Shown one piece after another: positions 1-16,997 of a stretch of DNA of 64,000 nt. The notes under the pieces are model-generated. The model did no database searches. It saw only the letters and a list, made by a program, of their open reading frames with translations, and was not told the DNA's origin. A program made the translations under genes and the position numbers. Each line of letters starts with the position of its first letter. Position 1 is the stretch's first letter. The stretch is from Saururus chinensis (Eukaryota > Streptophyta > Magnoliopsida > Piperales > Saururaceae), in NCBI GenBank assembly GCA_035235625.1, contig CP141148.1, forward strand, positions 36,333,057 through 36,397,056, in the 5' to 3' direction.

Positions 1-1697
1 AATCGGCCGTGGACAGCACCCAACGGCGACGATTTCGGTCAACAAAGGCCCACATATGGGCGGAGAGCGTGGGACAACGCTCGAGAACAAAGGAGAGGTG
101 GAGGACGGCTCTAGTGGTCAACTCCACTCGGTGGCAAAGCCAACCGATGGTTAGGCGGCGCAAATGCGGCGCTTAAACCCAAAAGCACATGCGTGGCCAC
201 ATGCACATGCGGCCCAAAAGGCGGGGGAGAGGGCTGAAAGGAGACGACCCAAGGCCCACAAAAGTCAATAGGGCTAAGGCCCTTAGCTGTGGCCAATCTA
301 AGCGGCAACATCGCCGATCGCCACCCACAACCAATACTCATGGTGCGGGCGGCTGTGCATCTCGCACGATAGAGAGCAGGGGGAGGGTTCAAGGGCGAGC
401 AAAGGCTATGAGGCCGTCATTGGCCAAGGCCTGAGCAGGTGAACTCGTCCACCTTCTGTCAAGGTAAGACATACAAATTCTTGCCTGAGGCCGTCCGGTA
501 CCGATGGCGTAAAATGGGCAAGAAGGGTCAACGGCACACATGCCGGTAAGGCGGACTAGCTGCGGCTACGGGCCGCAAGGCTGAACAAGACCCAGAGGGG
601 TGGCCCATTGGCATCACCGGGCTGGGGCGGAGCCGAACTAAGGTCCATCAAAACAAATCCGGCGTCCGACTGATAACGTCAGTCACTACATCCAAAACGG
701 GCGTAGGCCAAAAATAGGGGACGACCGGGGAAAACCCATAAGGGCGGAGCGGCCATGGGGGCGGCGGCTGAATCGGACACGGAGGTGTAGTCCACTGCCT
801 TCGCCGGAGCAAGGCGGGGCTGGGGGAAGGCCGAATCGGCCGCAGATCACCGCCGGCGGCCACTGTTTGCCCAAAATAGTCCGTCGGCGGAACAGTGCAC
901 AGAGGGGGAGAAGAGTGCAAGGCGGCGGAACGGAGGCCCACCGGGCCGGGAGGAGGGGCTCCTCGCCGGCCCAGGGCGGAGCTGTGGCCGGCCAGTCGGG
1001 CCGAGCCAGCCCGTGGCGGCGGCGGAACGGCGATACACAGTGGGGGTGGAAAAACAGGGCAGAGAGGAAACGGAGCGGGACGGCGGAGCTGGGGCCGTCC
1101 GGGGCCGGGGGGAGTATCCTCCCGCCGTCGCCGGCCCATGGCGGAGCCGTGGGCGGCCGGCCGGTCCTCGCCGGCCCACGGCGGCGACAGAATCGCACGA
1201 AACAGAGAAAAAGGGGCTCACCGGGGGAGGGGGCGGCGCGGCCGTGGGGGCCGGGACGGCGGCTCCCCTGCCGTCACATGGCCAGGGCGGAGCCGGTGCG
1301 ACGGTCTAGCGGCCTGCCGGCGGCCGGTGGCCGGCGGGGACAGAAAACAGACGGAAAGGGGGGGGGCGGCGCACTGTTCATCGCGCAGGAGGTTCTGGAT
1401 CGGGCGATCCCGATCCCGATCCAATTTTCCTGTTTTATTTTTTTTCTTTTTCTTTTTCCAAACGTACGCTCAACGCGTGTTAACCCACTGGTTACGCGTC
1501 GAACCTCCAAAATTTGCGCCGTAAGCGCGCAGCGAGGCCCGTGGCCCGCGACTAAGCCCCACACCCGACTCTACGAGTATAAATACGGGGAAAAATATAG
1601 ATACGCATACGCTGAAACGTCACATTTTCCTGCCGAAAATGACTAGAAAAATGGCAAAAAAATCCCAGAAAATCGTAGAAAAATCAGGGACCTTACA
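1..1697. repeat. GC-rich terminal part of a long LTR-like repeat (copy A), cut by the window edge
   Basis: This stretch is homologous to about 18960-20520. Shared blocks include the one around 'CTCCACTCGGTGGCAAAGCC', the one around 'CGATCGCCACCCACAACCAA', and a closing segment of about 190 bases with a GTATAAATA box that ends in GGGACCTTACA. In both copies homology stops exactly after TTACA (1697 here, 20520 there), so that is an element end. Bases 680-1400 are strongly GC-rich and rich in CpG, giving long open frames on both strands; their translations are Arg/Gly/Pro-rich low complexity and I do not treat them as genes. The other end of the element lies before the window. Whether it is one LTR of a Ty3/Gypsy-type element is inference from the TG...CA ends of the complete copy. 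Confidence 0.75.
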
Positions 1698-2299
1698 GAT
1701 ATAGGCCTGGGTCTGGGGCCTGGCCTGGTAGCCCATTGAGCCCATTTCAAACCCAAGCCCAACCAATGGCCCATACCCTTAATGACACATATGACCCTCT
1801 CTAGATTAAGCTTAATCTATCTAAGGGCTTCATGCATGGGCATTTATGTCCTTCATGGGCCTTTATGTCATTTAATTTCAATAAACAAACCCTGAACCCT
1901 CTGGCCTCTACTCCTCACCCCTCTTTTTGTCCTTAGTCTACAAACCCCTTGGCCTCTCATCTACCCCACCCAGCATGGTGGATGCCCAATTCCTCATCGC
2001 CTTCCGTTGAGCTGATGACTCTGTCTCCATAAACACCTTCAATGACAAGGGCTACGACCCCTTACCCTCCTTGAAGATTGCTTTCGAGGTTCCGGGCATG
2101 GAGTTTGGGTACTCTTGTAGGATGATGTAGATCTTTACCACGATGACTCTATTGAAGGGAGTGACAAAGTTGAATCCTGTAAATTCAGTCCTCCCTCATT
2201 GATGGGGTGCTTGATAAGCATGGATTTGCATCTACAAATTTAAATACCAAGGGAACATTGGACCTGACAAAGGTGGAGGTCATTGCTATCAGAGGCGAT
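1698..2299. other. Spacer with a short unidentified coding-like remnant
   Basis: No intact gene is visible. From the ATG at 1975 the plus strand reads as unusually ordinary protein-like sequence (MVDAQFLIAF...), with an in-frame TGA after 11 codons. It then continues (ADDSVSINTFNDKGYD...) to a TAG near 2128, followed by more protein-like sequence in another frame. It may be a decayed gene or retrocopy, but I do not recognise the family. Upstream (1700-1800) are the 'GGCCCA/GCCCATT' strings common in plant repeats. Confidence 0.3.
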
Positions 2300-3707
2300 T
2301 GTTAGTGTTACCTTAATTATTGTCATTTTTATGACATTATATAAAGGGTATTAGGTTAACGTGATATTAAGATGAAGACGTTAAGAGACAAACTCCAACC
2401 AAAGACTCAAGCCCAAAAAGATAAATTAAACTTCAAGAAGCCCATGAAGAAAACAATAGACAAAGGCTTAAACCCAAAGAGGACAAGAGACAAACTTCAA
2501 GATAAAAGGTCCAAGAATTGATCAAGGTTTCTTGATTCTAGCCTATTTGGCCCGAAAGACAAGTTATTAGGTACTTAGGTTGGTTAGAGAAAAAACACAT
2601 TTATCTCACGTAAAGAAAGGACACATATACCCAAATATAGACCCAACATAGAATCTCTCATCTATAAATACCCCCTCTTAGCTAAAGTTGAAAACACCTC
2701 TCCTTCCCTTATTCCGTGACTTGGGTTCTCATAGTTAAATCATGAGGAAATAGTCATAAGAGTATCCCAAGTTTTTTTTCCATTATAAGATTGAACTTTA
2801 GACTTTCAATCAAAATCTTGAGAAAGAACTAAGGACCTCTTAGATTTGGTTTCATGTGCTTCATAAAATTTTGGTATGTCTTGATTAGTTTTCCTCTTCT
2901 GAAAAGGGTCCATGAGATTTCTTCAAGAAATAGTAGGAAGGGATTCAAGACTGATCGACAATGGTCTCTTAAATCATATATCCTTTAGAAAGTCATGTTC
3001 CTCCATCCAAATAGCCTCAATAATTTTAAAGCACCAATTTTGATCCAATGATAGGCGGTGGAAGGTCAAAAGTTTAAAATACTAGTTCAAGTAAAGGTGT
3101 AAGATATTCAATCCTCATAAAGAGTGTAAGTGATCTAATTCTTAGTGGAGTAAACCATGGAGTTGAAACACTTAGTAAGAGAGCGACAGGTTTGGGTATA
3201 ACCCATAGAGAGTTAAGAATAACTCTAGGTGAGTGTGGATTTACTCAAAGTTGTGTAATGGTTAATGGTGAGTCAAAGAAAACCATATGGTTAATGGTGA
3301 GCCAAGGAAAACCATTTGTTATAGATGGTTGAGGGTAAACATGAAACCCTCACTCAGTGAAAAGTTGAGGTGCCTTGGATTTGATGCTTTGAGAGTGTTG
3401 ATGTAGGCATCATCTGGTTCTTGGCATTCGAACTGCACAATAAATCTCTTGTGTACATTGTGTTTACTCTTAATTATTTATCTACCATACATAATCACCA
3501 TTAGGCCATATAAATTAAAAAATCACTCCCTCACCACATAATGTGCTTGGTAACTTCAGATATATTATATTTGTGTGTACTTAAATTAACTATCTTTGTG
3601 AATTGACTTTCTCTTTATCTCGAAATAAAAATTGTGTAAAATTAAAAATTTTAAGCAACATCCTATTCACCCCTCTCGATATAACTCTCCTTAGCAGACT
3701 TTCCACA
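2300..3707. mobile_element. Probable decayed LTR, copia-like
   Basis: The segment starts TGTTAGTGTTACC and ends ...TTTCCACA. It contains a promoter-like TATAAATA (2661-2668), a GTGAG-rich middle (3180-3340), and a closing portion with 'CTGCACAATAAATCTCTTG' and 'ATTCACCCCTCTCG'. That last motif resembles the 'aattcacccccctctt' block near the 3' ends of long plant copia LTRs. No target duplication fits these ends (GCGAT before, ATAAT after), and no gag-pol lies on either side. The boundaries are estimates; it could be a solo LTR or a truncated element. Confidence 0.35.
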
Positions 3708-6126
3708 ATAATTCTAGAACTAAGAAGAAGAATGTGAATATACAGTTACCTTTGGGAAAAAGATGTTGTCTTTTCTCATTTGAAAGTTTATGATATCTAT
3801 TTAAATGATGTAATTGACTTAGCATTTTCTATGTTCTTCTTTGTCATTTGAAACAAATGTTTTAGATCATAAGAACATTTTGAAGTCATTTTCAAGCATG
3901 TCTCATTGAGCAAATTGAGGTTGTTTTATGGAAAAGAGACAACTTTACCATGTAAATTATTGGGATGACATTATTAATTTATTATAAGTTAGAAAATAGG
4001 TTGTAGATTAGGTCTCAATTTTCCTTGAAATGTTGTCTTACTATTTGTTATGTTACCACTTTATTTAGATTTTTTCCTTAGAATGTTATAAACTCTCATT
4101 GCTAAATCTAGCTAAGTACAGATATATAAGTTTCTTTAAGCTAAGAAGTTATAGTTTTAGTGTAGTGAACTTCTCAAAATAATTTTTTTTTCACAGGAAG
4201 ATAGATGATTATTATTATATAAAAGACCCAAAAAACTTGAGGCCTAAGCCCGCATATAGGGCCAAGCTAGGCCAATTTTTTAGGTATTAAGACCGTACTA
4301 GGTCCCGCTTGCAACCTTAGTTGTGCAATGCAGTCAAGCCGTATGGGGCAAATTTATGTATGCTAGTATGCCCCTGTGGCAAGAATCATGATTCATGACT
4401 GGGGCCCAGGGCTGATCCTAATGTGGTGAGGAAGGATCAGCTCTTTAGGCATCCCAATGTGCCAGCCTGGTCTTATGTGACAATCACTTCAATAAGAGCG
4501 AGTAAAAACATGATGACCACTCCTCACAATGATCTTAACATGCAACTCGTTGGTTGGATTTACATGTGATGAAAAAGATTTAAAGATAATTTTCAACCAA
4601 TTTATTCCATCGGCTGACATTTTTAACCACTTAGCTTGCTCCCATATTCGTACGTAGCCGGTAGACTGAATTCATTAACTAGAAAAATAAGAATCAATCC
4701 AGTTGCTACGGTTATATTGAATGCCGCCGCTTCATTCGACAATTCAAAGAAATATTGTACTCAACATTTGACCAAATAGCTATGCAATTATTCTTACAAG
4801 TTTGTTCTACGGATTCCAGAATCCAATGATCTTTTTTCAGTTTTCTGGTTTCAATCACAAATGATAAAACACTGCGGTATATCTAACGAGTTACAAGGAT
4901 CATGCCTAACCTCCACTCTCAGAGGAAAACACGCAACTTTCCAGAATATTTCATGCGAATGCAAAGACAGCAAAGGACAGGTGCACCCCTTTTAAAGAAA
5001 AGCAACGACTACACAATCTAAAAGCAACAATATAAACTTCTGTGCAAAGTGCCCTCTGACCTCACCCTCCGCACTCTTCTTCTCGATGTATGAGAGTGCT
5101 TGTCCTTTTCCCATCATGCTGCCCCCACATGGATCACACAATCCTAATGCTTTAATTTAAGTTCAGATTCGTAACAAAGATTGGATTCAGATTTTTAAGT
5201 TCTTCTGTCCCATATTAATAGCTCCACGACGGGGGGGAGTATCACTCTCTCGTTAAACTAAGTCAAATTTATGGAGTCAAGAATGGTCATGCATAGATGG
5301 TGATATAGATTAGTCACACAAGCACGCACACACAATTACAAGGAAGTGACATTTGTCGTAGAATATGACCAAATATTTAGTAATGGAGAAGTTCATTCAC
5401 AGCTAATTTTTTACAGCTGTACGCAATAAAATGTTAAGAGAAGCATGGGTAACTTAAACAATTGGATGGGGATATTGAAGTATTTGTTCAAGAAGTCAAA
5501 GAAGTGACGCGACAACGTCTAACTTGAGAAGCCGTGAACACAGTGGATTCAAATAAGTCAACCTAGAGCGTTAGTTGTATGATCTTGAACTTTAACATAC
5601 ATTATTACCCAACTAAAAAAAAATGATATCATTAAGTATCAAATAACAGCTTTCTACTAATGCTAGTTTCATGGTGATACATCAAAGATTTTCAGAAAAT
5701 TTACAACGGAGGAACCTCTACCATCTTCCAACCAACATTTGGTTAGGAGGCTCATAGAGAGATGAGTGGATAAATAGGATCCAGTAAAAACGATGACCTA
5801 GGCGTAACTTGAGAATTTGCATATCAGATAACAACAAATCAGGAAAATCTTTTTTGTCAGCTTCAACTATGAACAGTTGTGGGTGAAGTTTAGTCACTGT
5901 CATCTGTGTCGAGATGACGGATATGGGGGAGGTTTAGAGAGCTGAGGGGATGGGTCAGGACTTTCAGAGACCTCATACTGCGTGGGCAATAAATTAAGAA
6001 AACTTCCTTGAACAGGTTGATCTGTAGGACTAGTGGAGTCTGTAATGATCATTAAAGAGGGACATGTTAAAACCCTATGCAATTCAATCAGAAATATCAG
6101 GTTGAGAGAAGATAGTGATCAGATAT
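3708..6126. other. Spacer downstream of the NDR kinase gene
   Basis: I see no gene here. The last few hundred bases (about 5700-6126) follow the NDR stop codon and probably hold its 3' untranslated region. The short open frames at 5718-5903 and 5900-6082 fall inside this and look like chance. At 5206-5225 'TGTCCCATATTAATAGCTCC' is a Stowaway-like MITE end, with GGGGGAGTA close by at 5233-5241: a tiny MITE remnant. Confidence 0.5.
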
Positions 6127-10077
<3,951 letters not shown>

Positions 10078-12330
10078 GTTATTATATTATAAACATCATA
10101 AAGTTCCTCTTTGCTCCTCAGCAATCCAATGATAAATGAACACAAAAGATGCCTCTACTCCCTCTTCAGAACACCTGAAACCCACCCTAATTAAACAGAT
10201 TACTTTAAGTAATTAATGATTGTGAAGCTTGTATTTAAGTAGATAAGAAAAAATAATTCTTGAAGCATATGTATGTATACACAAATTACGTGCATAAATT
10301 ATGTGTAACATCCGTGAAGCAGAAAAAGTTCACAAATTCAACAGCAAAAGTAACAGATGGTACACTCTTTTAAGGTAGGGCTCAATGTGATCTTTACATG
10401 TGTGCCATGTGCAAAGTGGAAAGTACTCAAAGCATAGAAATAAGCACTTAATTAACATACCAACAAAAGGTCATTTTTTAAAGCGAAAAGGTAATATTAA
10501 ACCCCTAAATTTTTAACACAGGAACCATAAAACTAAGAAGATGCAGATATCAAATGATCCTTATTGTTGACATTATTTCAAGAAAAAAGGAGCTGAAGAA
10601 ACAGAGTCATAGCTGCCCATTCAAGGAGCACACATAATATTGGAGATTTCACAAAATATGTAGTTTGTACCAATCAACATGTAAAGCCCTGTTAAAGCAT
10701 TCTAGATTAATGAACAAATGCTCATAGACAAGGGTACCACATTATTAACAATAATAAAGCTTCCGCATATGATAGACAATGTAATCTTACACAAACTTCA
10801 GTACACATCCCCTTATTCAATTTCATGGAGATAAAACAAAATTAGTCCCAGGACAATCTGAAATAAAAAGGAGAAAACTTGGTTATTTACCAAAGGTACA
10901 CTAAATAACTTCCAAGTATTACGAAACTCTTTGCATCACAATAATTTCCTATCCATAGGAGATACAATATCTAAAAGGAAAAATTAACCAATTAAACCTG
11001 CTTCTTGAACAAAGTGTCACTTCCAAAGCCCTCATCAGTCTCAAGACATCTACCCTACATCATTATGTCCATCAATGTAATAAACTGAACGAACAAACCA
11101 ATTCAGTAACAGTTTTGAGAGCAAAAACGGTAGAAATAAACAATCACTAAAACATAGGCAGACAAGATAAGTCCAACCACGATTCACAGAGCTAACATTG
11201 CAAATATTTTATTTCACTAAAAAAACGAAAAGATTAAAAAGATAGAAAAAATTGTCTGAAGAATAGCCACCTACTAAGAGCTGAAACTAACCTATCCTCA
11301 CATGGTCCAAAGTGGCACAAGGCAACCATTCTAAACCATCTTGAAAAAAATCATATTAAACAAATAGTGACTACAATAATCCTCAAGTACACATCTCATT
11401 CAGACAATTAATCCTCATCAGTAGGCCATATCTTCCAACAATACAAAAACAAACCACTCAGTAAGAAAACACAACCCACTCCACGCCCTCTTCATAGAAT
11501 AATCTGCTCCAGAAACCAACCAATCCAATCGTGAAAAATAAATTCTGAACTCTACATTCCCGCAAAAGTCCATATGTATGTATATATATAAATGAAGACC
11601 CCACCCACTAAAAAGCTTCTGGTAAACGTAAAAAATTTATCCCACACCAACAAACACGCAGATGATAGAGAATTCAGTACATAAGAACAGCACAAACACT
11701 AAATTCACTAACAACAATCGCTGCCCGTCGTAATCAGAAGTAACCCAGATTAAATCCAACCAATCAAATGCAAACTGCTACAACCAGCCTCCATTTTCCT
11801 CCCATAAATATATGGTAAAAAAAAAAAACTCAGTAGCCCATCACCAAATCCTAATCCAAAAAAAAACCCACCTCGCACTGATCCCGAACTAAACAAGCGA
11901 GCCAAAATCTGACCAAAAAGAACAAGTCTTTCAATCAAATTTCCCCCACCTCCCGTCACCAGACTCCAATCCTAAGAAAACCCGCCTAGCATTGAGCTGG
12001 CACTACACAAGGAAGCCCAAACACACCCAAAACAAGCAGTATTTCAATCAAAATTCGCCAAAAAAGCGAGAAACAGAGAGAGCAAGAGGGAGCCCAATAC
12101 CTGGATCCAGCGGTAGTCCAACCAAATGGAATCGAGAAATTGATTGACTGGTAAGGCTTGGGACTGATTGCAGCAGTCGTTGTTGCTGGTCTGTCTTCCT
12201 TTGGGAATCCCGGTTGCGGAATGGGAATGGAAGCGCTTTCTTCTCACCTTCCCCACCACACCTGCAGCACATAAAGAAGCAAAAACCGCATTTTTATTCA
12301 AATGGATTACAATAATTCGAGCCACTTACT
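10078..12330 (-). promoter_or_regulatory. NDR 5' leader: untranslated exon part, long leader intron and first exon
   Basis: Upstream of the NDR ATG, a TTTCAG acceptor at about 10175 would begin the untranslated part of the first coding exon. A donor reading CCAG|GTATTGGG lies at 12101/12100 on the minus strand. These imply a non-coding first exon from about 12102 to about 12300 and a leader intron of about 1.9 kb. The intron is AT-rich and holds no gene that I can see. The 12080-12430 stretch is clearly more GC-rich than the DNA around it, as expected for a plant transcription start region. Start site and exon are inferred; cDNA would settle them. Confidence 0.5.
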
Positions 12331-12429
12331 TGTCTACCCCCTTCGCTTTTTTCATCGGCACAACGTTTTTGCTGGCTGACTCTCCGAGTCGACTCACCCG
12401 GGTCTGAACACCTTCGTCAAATGAAACTC

Positions 12430-13740
12430 CGATTCCAAACGACCCCTGCATCAACTAAATATCTTATTTTTAAAAAATCAAATATTTAAGGAACCTCATA
12501 TCACTCAAAAAATTATAGAATCAACTTTTTTAATTAATATATACTTTTTTTATCTTATATTAATAGTTATATTTAATTTTTTAAAATAAATTAATATAAA
12601 CTTATTTTAAAAAATTAAATAAAATTATTAACATAGATGAAGGCAGTAAAACAAGTTGATAGAAGGTTTTTAGAAACATATGTATAAAAACTACATAAGA
12701 AAGGAGAAAGTGATTAAGAACTAAATAATGAGACATTTATTTTATGGCAAAATAATTTTTTAAATAGACACTTATTTCATAACAAAGGGGTGATTTATAT
12801 TAGTTAGTAACATAGTGTTATTAATTATTCTATTAGTCTTGTATTAATAGTTTTATTTAGACAAAAATTATCCTATATTAATAATTTTATTTGGTTTAAT
12901 TTAAATAATTAAGTATTTCAAAAGGCATTATATAAACTCATTTTCATTATCTTAGTTATGAGTTTTACTATTTAATAAAAATTACTTCTTTAAAAATAGT
13001 AATTTTTATTAATTATAAAACCCACTTCAAGGAAATTTAAAACTCGTGATATTCTTTTTAATTAAATACCGAATCACTTAAATTAAACAAAAATTAAACT
13101 TTAAACATAGAATAAATTTTTTTGCCCAATAATATTCTTAATATAAGACAAAAGGAATATTAATTTGAAAAATAAAGTTATTAATATATAAAATAGAGCT
13201 TAAAATAATATAATACTTTGTATATGTTATTAAGTAATATATGTATGCTATTAAACATGTGCTAAGTGAACACTAAGTTAATTACTACCCAAAAAATATT
13301 AATATACGAGTTATGATTGTCAAAAGTTTAGTACCATAGAATAAATACTTTCTTAATTAATAATATAAATTCATCTAATTCATGAGTAAATTTATCATGA
13401 ATGAATTGCAATGCGCCTGTAGTAAATGAATATGATGACTATTTGAGACATAAATGCTCTCACACTTAAAACAAAAAAATCAAGATACTGAGTACTTTGA
13501 TAATGAAAAAAAAACAAATTGATAAATTTGCATATATTTAACAAATATTAATTGATCAATCAAATACTTGAGGCATATGTATATTTTTTGTTAAATACAT
13601 AGTTTCCTTCAACTATTAAATACTTCACGACTATCTTCAATAAGTTGAAAATCCTAATTTACAAGCCAAAGGTTTTTCATAGAACCACCATTAAAGATTT
13701 CAATAAATAATAACCCTTAAAAAAACTATATCAAACATTA
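12430..13740. other. Very AT-rich spacer with degenerate MITE fragments
   Basis: No gene is visible. Near 12553, 12837 and 12869 short strings of the form (T/C)CTTGTATTAATAGTTTTATTT recur. They resemble the core of Stowaway-like ends seen at 5206 and 7302, so the block is probably built partly from decayed MITEs. It lies between two GC-rich segments (12.08-12.43 and 13.74-14.2 kb). Confidence 0.45.
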
Positions 13741-14207
13741 ATAGGATTGTCTCGTTCCAAGTCTGAGTCGGACTCGCCGATCCTCAACAAGTCAGGGATT
13801 TTGCTGGGGTTGATTTCGGAAAATTTTCTCCAACCCGCAAATCACGCCCCTGCGCGAGCCGACGTGGCGAGCCATTTGCCCGGAGGGCGGGGCCCACTTC
13901 CTGCCTGCGCGCAACCAATTCTCCGCCAGAAGGGCAGCCGGCTGAGCAGATGCGCGATGCGCGCTGCCGAATTGCGACCGGCTCGTGCCGGTTGCCAACT
14001 TTCCTGAAGGGCGGCGGAATCCGCCAACCGGTGAACGTGGGCTGCACGACCGGATTGGCAGTTTGCCACGTCGGAGCAACCAAAGGTGGCGGCAAGATTT
14101 ACGCGTATTTGAGAATCCCAATCGTGGTCCTCCACGTGGTCCAGTTTGAGCGGTTAGATACGTGGGTCCCGTTAGACTTTTGTTCAAAAAACCGCGTGGG
14201 GCCCTGA
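13741..14207. promoter_or_regulatory. Orphan GC-rich island with five ACGT-core motifs
   Basis: A sharply bounded GC-rich segment in AT-rich DNA. It contains the palindrome CCACGTGG (G-box, 14132-14139) and further ACGT cores in GACGTGGC (13861), AACGTGGG (14034), CCACGTCG (14066) and TACGTGGG (14159). In plants such cores bind bZIP and bHLH factors, including the ABRE type. Overlapping open frames on both strands (up to 131 aa) look like GC-driven chance frames with no recognisable domain. It may be a distal part of the NDR promoter, an abandoned promoter, or a GC-rich TE fragment. Confidence 0.4.
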
Positions 14208-15357
14208 AGTAAGTGCAAGTCAGCTCATATGAATTACGTGATGTGATGGATGTATGGATGGATATGGAATGGCTTTCTGTCCGAAAACATGGCCCGATTG
14301 AAGTGATTTGAATGTGCTCAAGTACGTAGGGTAGTTTTATGCGGCATGATTAAGCATATGACGATTAATTTAACAGTAAATAAATAAATTAAAGCTTATA
14401 ATGAGCCCGGGGTTAAGCGTGTCAACGCGAAAGTTTTGGTTGTTTGAATATAAAATTTTTAGAAGATTTATTGATTCTATTATAAGTTTGTTTTTAATTA
14501 TTAAAATTATATTTATATATTTTTACCAGAAAGTTGATTATAAGTTATTTTGAGTTAAAATTAACTTAAATCATTGAATTATTTTACGATATAATTTTAT
14601 CGATTCTCGCTCCTTGCCCCCGTTTTAAAGTTACAAAATTTATTATTTTTTAACGATTACCTCTTATATCAATTTGAACTTCGAAAAATGTGTTATATAG
14701 GAGGGGCTTATTTTAAAAATATAAAATTATTTACCCTTGTGGGATTTTATTTAATAAAGCTCGAATTTAAGAACGTAATAATACAAAGAATGTGCATATC
14801 CGAATTCAAGAGAGAGATAGAGTTATATTAGTATACAATTTTACAATTAGGTTTAACGCGACATATAAATTTATTCAACAGTTAATTTTTGGAACTAATT
14901 CCAAAATTTTCCACTTTTGGTTTTAAAAAATCTAACACCCACACAACCCTTTAGTATTATGGGTTCTTGGATTAAGATTTGGTGACACGTTAATAGAATT
15001 GGCAAAGGGCTATGCCGATTTAAAATGAGTATGGCCTCAAGCATGTCAACATGAGACTTGGTATTATGGGTTGTTGGATTAAGATCCGACGACATACATG
15101 AGCAGAGGTGGCAAAGGGCCAAGTCGACCTGTTTTATAACCGGGCTTGATCCTCTCATTTAAGGGAGTCATGCCATGTCCAATATTTGGGGCCCATGACT
15201 AAAATAGGCCTGACGCAGTCACGACTTATGACCAATCAATCGACCTTACCCATTAGACCTTAGACCTTATAGGCTAAATAAATAAAAAATTGGTGGGCCC
15301 TTTGGCTGGCTTGGCCTAGGCATGGTTGGGAGGGTCCAAGGGTTGTGTCGGGCCCAA
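14208..15357. other. Spacer with degenerate repeats
   Basis: No gene is visible. Two related segments (about 14955-15000 and 15060-15105) share 'TATGGGTT-TTGGATTAAGAT', with the similar 'CATGTCAACATGAG' at 15044, so this is decayed repeat DNA. Another copy of that last string occurs near 56500. Confidence 0.45.
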
Positions 15358-16110
15358 CCTTTGGACAGGGGCAGCTGGAGCCTTAGGCGGGTTAGGCAGC
15401 TGCCTAAGGCCCCACCTAAAGTCAATGCCCCCATATATATATATATATTATATTATGTTTAGTTAATAAAATTTTAGAGCATTGACGAGAAATAATATTT
15501 TTTTTATGTCTCATTCCCTTGTTTGATGTACTTCTTTCTTTACCTCATATCCTATGAAAACTAGACTTAAATAGACTTGGAAAATCACAAATTAATCAAC
15601 CGTAGACACTTGCTATAATTAATGAGCTTGAAATATTCCATTCCAAGTCCCAAAGGAAACCACATATACCCAACAATCACTTGCTTTAATTTATTATCTT
15701 ATAAGATTAAATTTTAAAGGCCCAAAAGAAACTAAGTATAGTCCTCCACTTTTCCTTCTCATTTATTCCATATTGATAGAGCCATCATTCATTCCATAGC
15801 CTATACGAGCAATTGAGCCAATAGTTTTTTTGTATGTATATTATAAATAAGCCAAAGTCCTCTCACCGCTCACCTATTTTGATTTTAAATCTATCTCAAC
15901 TTTCAATTGTTAAGGACAAAGACTCTCATCTCTTGTGCTCTCTCTTCTCTTGCAAATTTGGAGATTCCTGGTTGCATCAATCTTTTCTTGATATTTTAAT
16001 TTTTAAATTTTAGTTTATATTACTTTTTAAGCTATATTGCTATTTTCTTATGATTTTATCATAGTTCTATATTTCAAGGCCCTTGTTTTGTTTGCAAATA
16101 TATATAATAA

Positions 16111-16209
16111 ATGTCTAATAGAAAATACAAATGAGGATATGAAAAACTAAAAAAACAGAGTAGATAAATTAATTCAATATAAAAAAGGAGCCCTTGATAA
16201 ATTTGTAAC
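16111..16209 (+). pseudogene. 5' fragment of a hAT (TTF-type zinc finger) transposase gene
   Basis: From the ATG at 16111 the frame reads MSNRKYK, then a TGA, then GYEKLKK, and after a one-base shift KLIQYKKGALDKFVT. This resembles the N-terminus of plant hAT transposases carrying a TTF-type zinc finger and hAT dimerisation domain (from memory of the family; no search was run). It carries a stop codon and a frameshift, and is cut off exactly where the LTR-like repeat begins at 16210. Lying 745 bases inside a CAGGG terminus, it fits the transposase of the surrounding hAT element. Confidence 0.5.
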
Positions 16210-16921
16210 TGTAACACCTTGACCCGAAAAACCCAACCTAGATCGGGGGTTAGATCGGAAGACAGAATTGGAGTGTATAAAATAAGCGAAAAAATTTAAA
16301 ACCAACTGACCAGGAGCTACAGACTCTTAGTGCAAGAGTTATAACATTCTTCTATGCGTTACGAAGCTATAGCATACCATTGCACGTAGATCAAAAAAAT
16401 ATAATTTTATAACTAATTTGGATCGGGCCAACGTTATTTAATCGTTGGTTGCCTATGTACGTATTAGATACCATATATGACATTTTTTCAATACGATCGG
16501 ATCCGAACGTAGTTCTGCCTAATGGCTAATACATGCATCAGGCATCACAAAATCATATACGTTAAAATATGTATATCTTTATATCCGAATAATTATTCGG
16601 ATCAGACAAAAATCTTATAAATCATCGGAGTCAAATGGAAGCCAATAAATAAGTAAAATACACATCTCACATAGGTGAGCATAATAATAACAAGACCACA
16701 CATCCCACTCTATCATAGAGTAGAGCAGAATATGCAAAAGAACATGTTGGATCATATCAAATTCTATCAAATAATATCAGATTTTATTAGACCAAATTGA
16801 TCATATCAGAGCAGATCAAAGTATCTCATATCACAATAGAGCATTTTAGTATAATTCAAATCACCACAAAATATATCAAAGTAGATCGAATAGGAACATA
16901 TAAGCATATATCAGATCATAG

Positions 16922-16997
<76 letters not shown>

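Noticed and set aside
686-1646. Long overlapping open frames on both strands (up to 259 aa)
   Set aside because: They lie in the GC-rich core of repeat copy A, are Arg/Gly/Pro-rich in every frame, and the homologous part of copy B does not keep them open.
13784-14207. Open frames of 85-131 aa on both strands in the GC island
   Set aside because: Several frames are open at once, as expected from GC content; no domain is recognisable and no splice or start context supports them.
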